NCBI GenBank assembly: GCA_000715635.1
Contig: KL569141.1
Coordinates: 572 to 8,707, forward strand
DNA length: 8,136 bases
Direction of reading: 5' to 3'
Origin: Streptomyces violaceus
GTDB taxonomy: Bacteria; Actinomycetota; Actinomycetes; Streptomycetales; Streptomycetaceae
Numbering within the stretch: position 1 is the first letter of the stretch; each line of letters begins with the position of its first letter. This document shows positions 6,457-8,136 of this stretch, one piece after another. The notes under the pieces were generated by a model. That model was given only the letters and a program-made list of their open reading frames with translations. It did no database searches and had not been told where the DNA came from. The position numbers were made by a program, and so were the translations under genes.

Positions 6457-6508
6457 GGGCGGCTACAGCACCTCGAACGTAACTGTCGGGGCCGCCCGCT
6501 TCTTTGCC
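6457..6508 (+). terminator. possible terminator after the sensor kinase
   Basis: GGGCGGC (6457-6463) and GCCGCCC (6491-6497) are exact reverse complements around a 27-base loop, followed by the T-rich GCTTCTTTG (6498-6506). This lies in the 74-base gap between the kinase and the convergent toxin gene. The long loop makes it weak as an intrinsic terminator. Confidence 0.4.
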
Positions 6509-6519
6509 AGTGTCTGGGC

Positions 6520-6918
6520 TCAGTGGAAGCCGAGCATGCCTGGTGAGTCGATGTCGACAGTGACCACGCCGGGTGGGTACTGCTGTTCGCGGTCCGTGAG
6601 CAGGATCGACATCCCCGTGAATTCAGCGCGCGGCAGTGCGCAGTACAGAGCGTGGCAGTTGTCCGGGCCGCCATAGCCGTCCCGGATCATGGTGCCGACC
6701 GCGACAGAGGCGGTCGTGTTGAGGTGGTCGACTACGACCGACGAGAAGTCGAGCACTCGCTGTGCAGCTCCCTCGTCCTGCGACTCCGCCTGCATAAGGC
6801 ACAGGGCCGGGATCCGAAGGAGGTCGCCAGGGGTACGTGCCATGTTCCCAGCGAGGAGGTTCAGCGTCTTATGCCCCTGCGCGAGGGCCAGCGTGGCGCC
6901 TGTGTCCAGAATGATCAC
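6520..6918 (-). CDS. PIN-domain toxin, VapC-like ribonuclease
   Basis: 132 residues, the usual PIN-toxin size. Acidic residues at the expected places: Asp5 in the opening strand (MIILDTGATLAL), Glu45 (CLMQAESQDEG), Asp86 (GPDNCHALYCA) and Asp109 (SILLTDREQQ). In the family these hold divalent metal for RNA cleavage, often of tRNA or rRNA, and the activity is neutralised by a co-expressed antitoxin. The GTG start at 6918-6916 overlaps the antitoxin stop (GTGA, 4 bases), the normal antitoxin-then-toxin arrangement. The strand DTGATLAL differs from the common DTSALLAL: Gly7 replaces the usual Ser. The C-terminus is complete (PGMLGFH). It is convergent with the sensor kinase. Toxicity is inferred from family and context. 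Confidence 0.82.
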   Translation of the reverse strand: MIILDTGATLALAQGHKTLNLLAGNMARTPGDLLRIPALCLMQAESQDEGAAQRVLDFSSVVVDHLNTTASVAVGTMIRDGYGGPDNCHALYCALPRAEFTGMSILLTDREQQYPPGVVTVDIDSPGMLGFH

Positions 6919-7202
6919 GCGGCGGCACCCCGCGCCGCACGGACCTTCTCCGCGGCGATGCGGTAAATGTTGCCGAGGATGTCAGGCGCCTCGTCGAACT
7001 CGACGTCGCTGATGTCCACGCCGATTGTCTCCCGCACGACGCGGCGGTCCGCAGCGACCCGCGCGGCGACCTGCTCGGCTGTGGGCTGCTCAAGGGCGAG
7101 CTGCTCGACCAGCTGCCCCAGGGTCACCCCACGTTCCTTGGCGACCTGAGCAAGATGATCGCGGGCCTGCCGGGACACCTGGATCGTCGTGTTCTCTGCC
7201 AT
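6915..7202 (-). CDS. ribbon-helix-helix antitoxin partner of the PIN toxin
   Basis: 95 residues. Residues 4-40 fit a ribbon-helix-helix DNA-binding fold: a beta strand with alternating polar residues (NTTIQVSRQ), helix A (ARDHLAQVAKERG), then VTLGQLVEQLALEQ. The remainder, rich in Ala, Arg and acidic residues, is the probable toxin-binding tail. Such antitoxins bind the toxin and repress their own promoter. The ATG at 7202-7200 is chosen since the fold begins just after it; upstream in-frame codons (to a TTG at 7226) add nothing conserved. Only GGTGAGG, 2 bases before the ATG, could act as a ribosome binding site, which is too close, so initiation may be leaderless from TATGGT (7214-7209). 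The stop overlaps the toxin start. Confidence 0.78.
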   Translation of the reverse strand: MAENTTIQVSRQARDHLAQVAKERGVTLGQLVEQLALEQPTAEQVAARVAADRRVVRETIGVDISDVEFDEAPDILGNIYRIAAEKVRAARGAAA

Positions 7203-7217
7203 AGCCTCACCATAGCC
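7199..7217 (-). promoter_or_regulatory. 8-bp direct repeats over the antitoxin start, possible autoregulatory operator
   Basis: On the minus strand GGCTATGG occurs at 7217-7210 and again at 7206-7199, one helical turn apart, the second copy containing the antitoxin ATG. TATGGT within the first copy could serve as the -10 box. Ribbon-helix-helix proteins often bind such short repeated sites and repress their own operon. No convincing -35 box was found. Confidence 0.4.
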
Positions 7218-7252
7218 GCACCACAACCCCTGTGGGTCCGCTTAGGCCCGTT

Positions 7253-7474
7253 TCACCCGTGGGTGCGGGCCGACCTCTCGTCCTTGACGCCGGTCAGGAA
7301 GGACGCCCAGGGGCTCGCGGCGAATACGAGTACCGGGCCGTCCGACCACTTGCTGTCACGGACCGGGACTATGCCGGGGTGGTCATCGGCGACCTCCAGG
7401 CAGTTCGAGGCGCCGCCGTCGCTGTAGGACGACTTGCGCCACACGGCGGTGGTGAGGTCCGGGGTTCGGTTCAT
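7253..7474 (-). CDS. DUF397 domain protein
   Basis: 73 residues, nearly all DUF397: VWRKSSYSDGGASNCLEVADD (11-31), VPVRDSKWSDGPVLVF (37-51), then ASPWASFLTGV. DUF397 proteins are small, abundant in Streptomyces and nearly always follow an XRE-type regulator with a DUF5753 region, as here. The S. coelicolor Scr1/Scr2 pair is described as toxin-antitoxin-like; other members take part in the WhiJ/BldB developmental network. The ATG overlaps the upstream stop (ATGA, 4 bases), so translation is probably coupled. It ends 50 bases before the antitoxin gene, close enough for one transcript. The specific role here is unknown. Confidence 0.88.
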   Translation of the reverse strand: MNRTPDLTTAVWRKSSYSDGGASNCLEVADDHPGIVPVRDSKWSDGPVLVFAASPWASFLTGVKDERSARTHG

Positions 7475-8136
7475 GGTCTGCACTCCTCCAGAAGACGCTT
7501 GAGAAACGCCGTCGACTCCGCCGGGCTCAGCGCCGCATCCCTGACGAGATCGTAGGACAAGCGGAAAGCAAGGACCTTGTCCGGATCCTGGACCAGCTCG
7601 CCGAAGCCGTTGCCCTCCACGTAGGCGACGGGATCTCCGACGCGCTGCCACAGCAGAATGAGGTCACTGCTCATAAGGTCGTGCACACCGGCCGTGAAAG
7701 GCAGCACCTGGATTGCGACATTCGGCAACTCCGCTGCATCCACCAGGTGTGACAACTGCTCCGCCCACACCTTCGCGTCGGGAACGGGCCGCCGCACGGC
7801 CCCCTCGTCCAGGATCACGCGCACGCTCGGCGCCGACTCGCGGTACAGCAACTCCTGCCGCCCCATCCGCGCAGCCACCTGTTCCTCGACTTCCTCACTG
7901 TTGCCTGCCGTTGTCTGGGCGCCAGACAACCCTGACAACACCGCCCGGGCGTAGTCCTCGTTCTGCAAGAGACCGGGCACGCGCAGCTGGAACATCCACA
8001 TGATCTGCGCCGTCGCCTCAAGGTCCATGAACGCCTTGTACTTGTTCTTGATGACCTCCCTGCCCGTCTCCCGCCACTCACGAACCAGCAGGTCACCGCA
8101 CCCGTAGTAGCTGTCCAAGTCCTCCATGACCGCCAG
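7471..8136 (-). CDS. XRE-family regulator with DUF5753 region, partial (N-terminus off the right edge)
   Basis: 221 residues are visible and the frame stays open at the window end, so the ATG at 8127 is an internal Met. The helix-turn-helix expected at the N-terminus lies outside. The visible part starts with the end of that region (LAVMEDLDSYYGCGDLLVREW) and contains DUF5753: a stretch leading to LRVPGLLQNEDYARAVL, then EEQVAARMGRQELLY, ILDEGAVRRPV, QLSHLVDAAELPNVAIQVLPF, and DPVAYVEGNGFGELV. Proteins of this build are named Scr1-family, antitoxin-like transcriptional regulators, and pair with the DUF397 gene immediately downstream (4-base overlap). The C-terminus is complete. DNA target and signal cannot be told from this window. 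Confidence 0.88.
   Translation of the reverse strand: MAVMEDLDSYYGCGDLLVREWRETGREVIKNKYKAFMDLEATAQIMWMFQLRVPGLLQNEDYARAVLSGLSGAQTTAGNSEEVEEQVAARMGRQELLYRESAPSVRVILDEGAVRRPVPDAKVWAEQLSHLVDAAELPNVAIQVLPFTAGVHDLMSSDLILLWQRVGDPVAYVEGNGFGELVQDPDKVLAFRLSYDLVRDAALSPAESTAFLKRLLEECRP

Noticed and set aside
6446..8136. Mobile element or attachment site carrying the toxin-antitoxin genes
   Set aside because: No integrase, transposase, tRNA gene or flanking terminal repeats were seen within the window.

Overview
This window is chromosomal DNA from a high-GC actinomycete, almost certainly a Streptomyces. Codon third positions are strongly G/C. The orphan regulator gene at 899-1678 matches, from memory, Streptomyces GlnR (S. 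coelicolor SCO4159). The genes around it follow the order I recall for SCO4160 to SCO4155: hydrolase, glnR, LacI-type regulator, trypsin-like protease, response regulator, sensor kinase. No database search was run; family calls rest on motifs read in the sequence and on recall.

Layout. Positions 1-652 (minus) hold most of an alpha/beta hydrolase whose C-terminus lies off the left edge. It is divergent from glnR (899-1678, plus). The 246-base gap between them is rich in symmetry: a GTATAC-centred dyad with two relatives inside the hydrolase gene, an 8-bp inverted repeat, and a 12-bp hairpin followed by T residues. A terminator-like hairpin follows glnR. A LacI-family regulator (1806-2828) appears to be read from a leaderless transcript.

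Next is an envelope-stress-like module: a membrane-anchored HtrA-type protease lacking a PDZ domain (2929-3936), an unrecognised 60-residue small protein with a strong ribosome binding site (3962-4144), an OmpR-family response regulator (4245-4982) and a sensor kinase (4979-6445) overlapping it by 4 bases. Three 11-bp-spaced direct repeats lie just upstream of the protease start, the usual geometry for an OmpR-family regulator, so the two-component system probably controls the protease. The same gene types occur together in mycobacteria as mprA-mprB-pepD.

The right end (6520-8136, all minus) looks accessory. Read in the direction of transcription it carries an XRE/DUF5753 regulator (N-terminus off the window), a DUF397 protein, a ribbon-helix-helix antitoxin and a PIN-domain toxin. 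These form two toxin-antitoxin-like pairs, each joined by a 4-base overlap, placed tail to tail with the conserved sensor kinase. No integrase, transposase, tRNA, rRNA or CRISPR array was seen.
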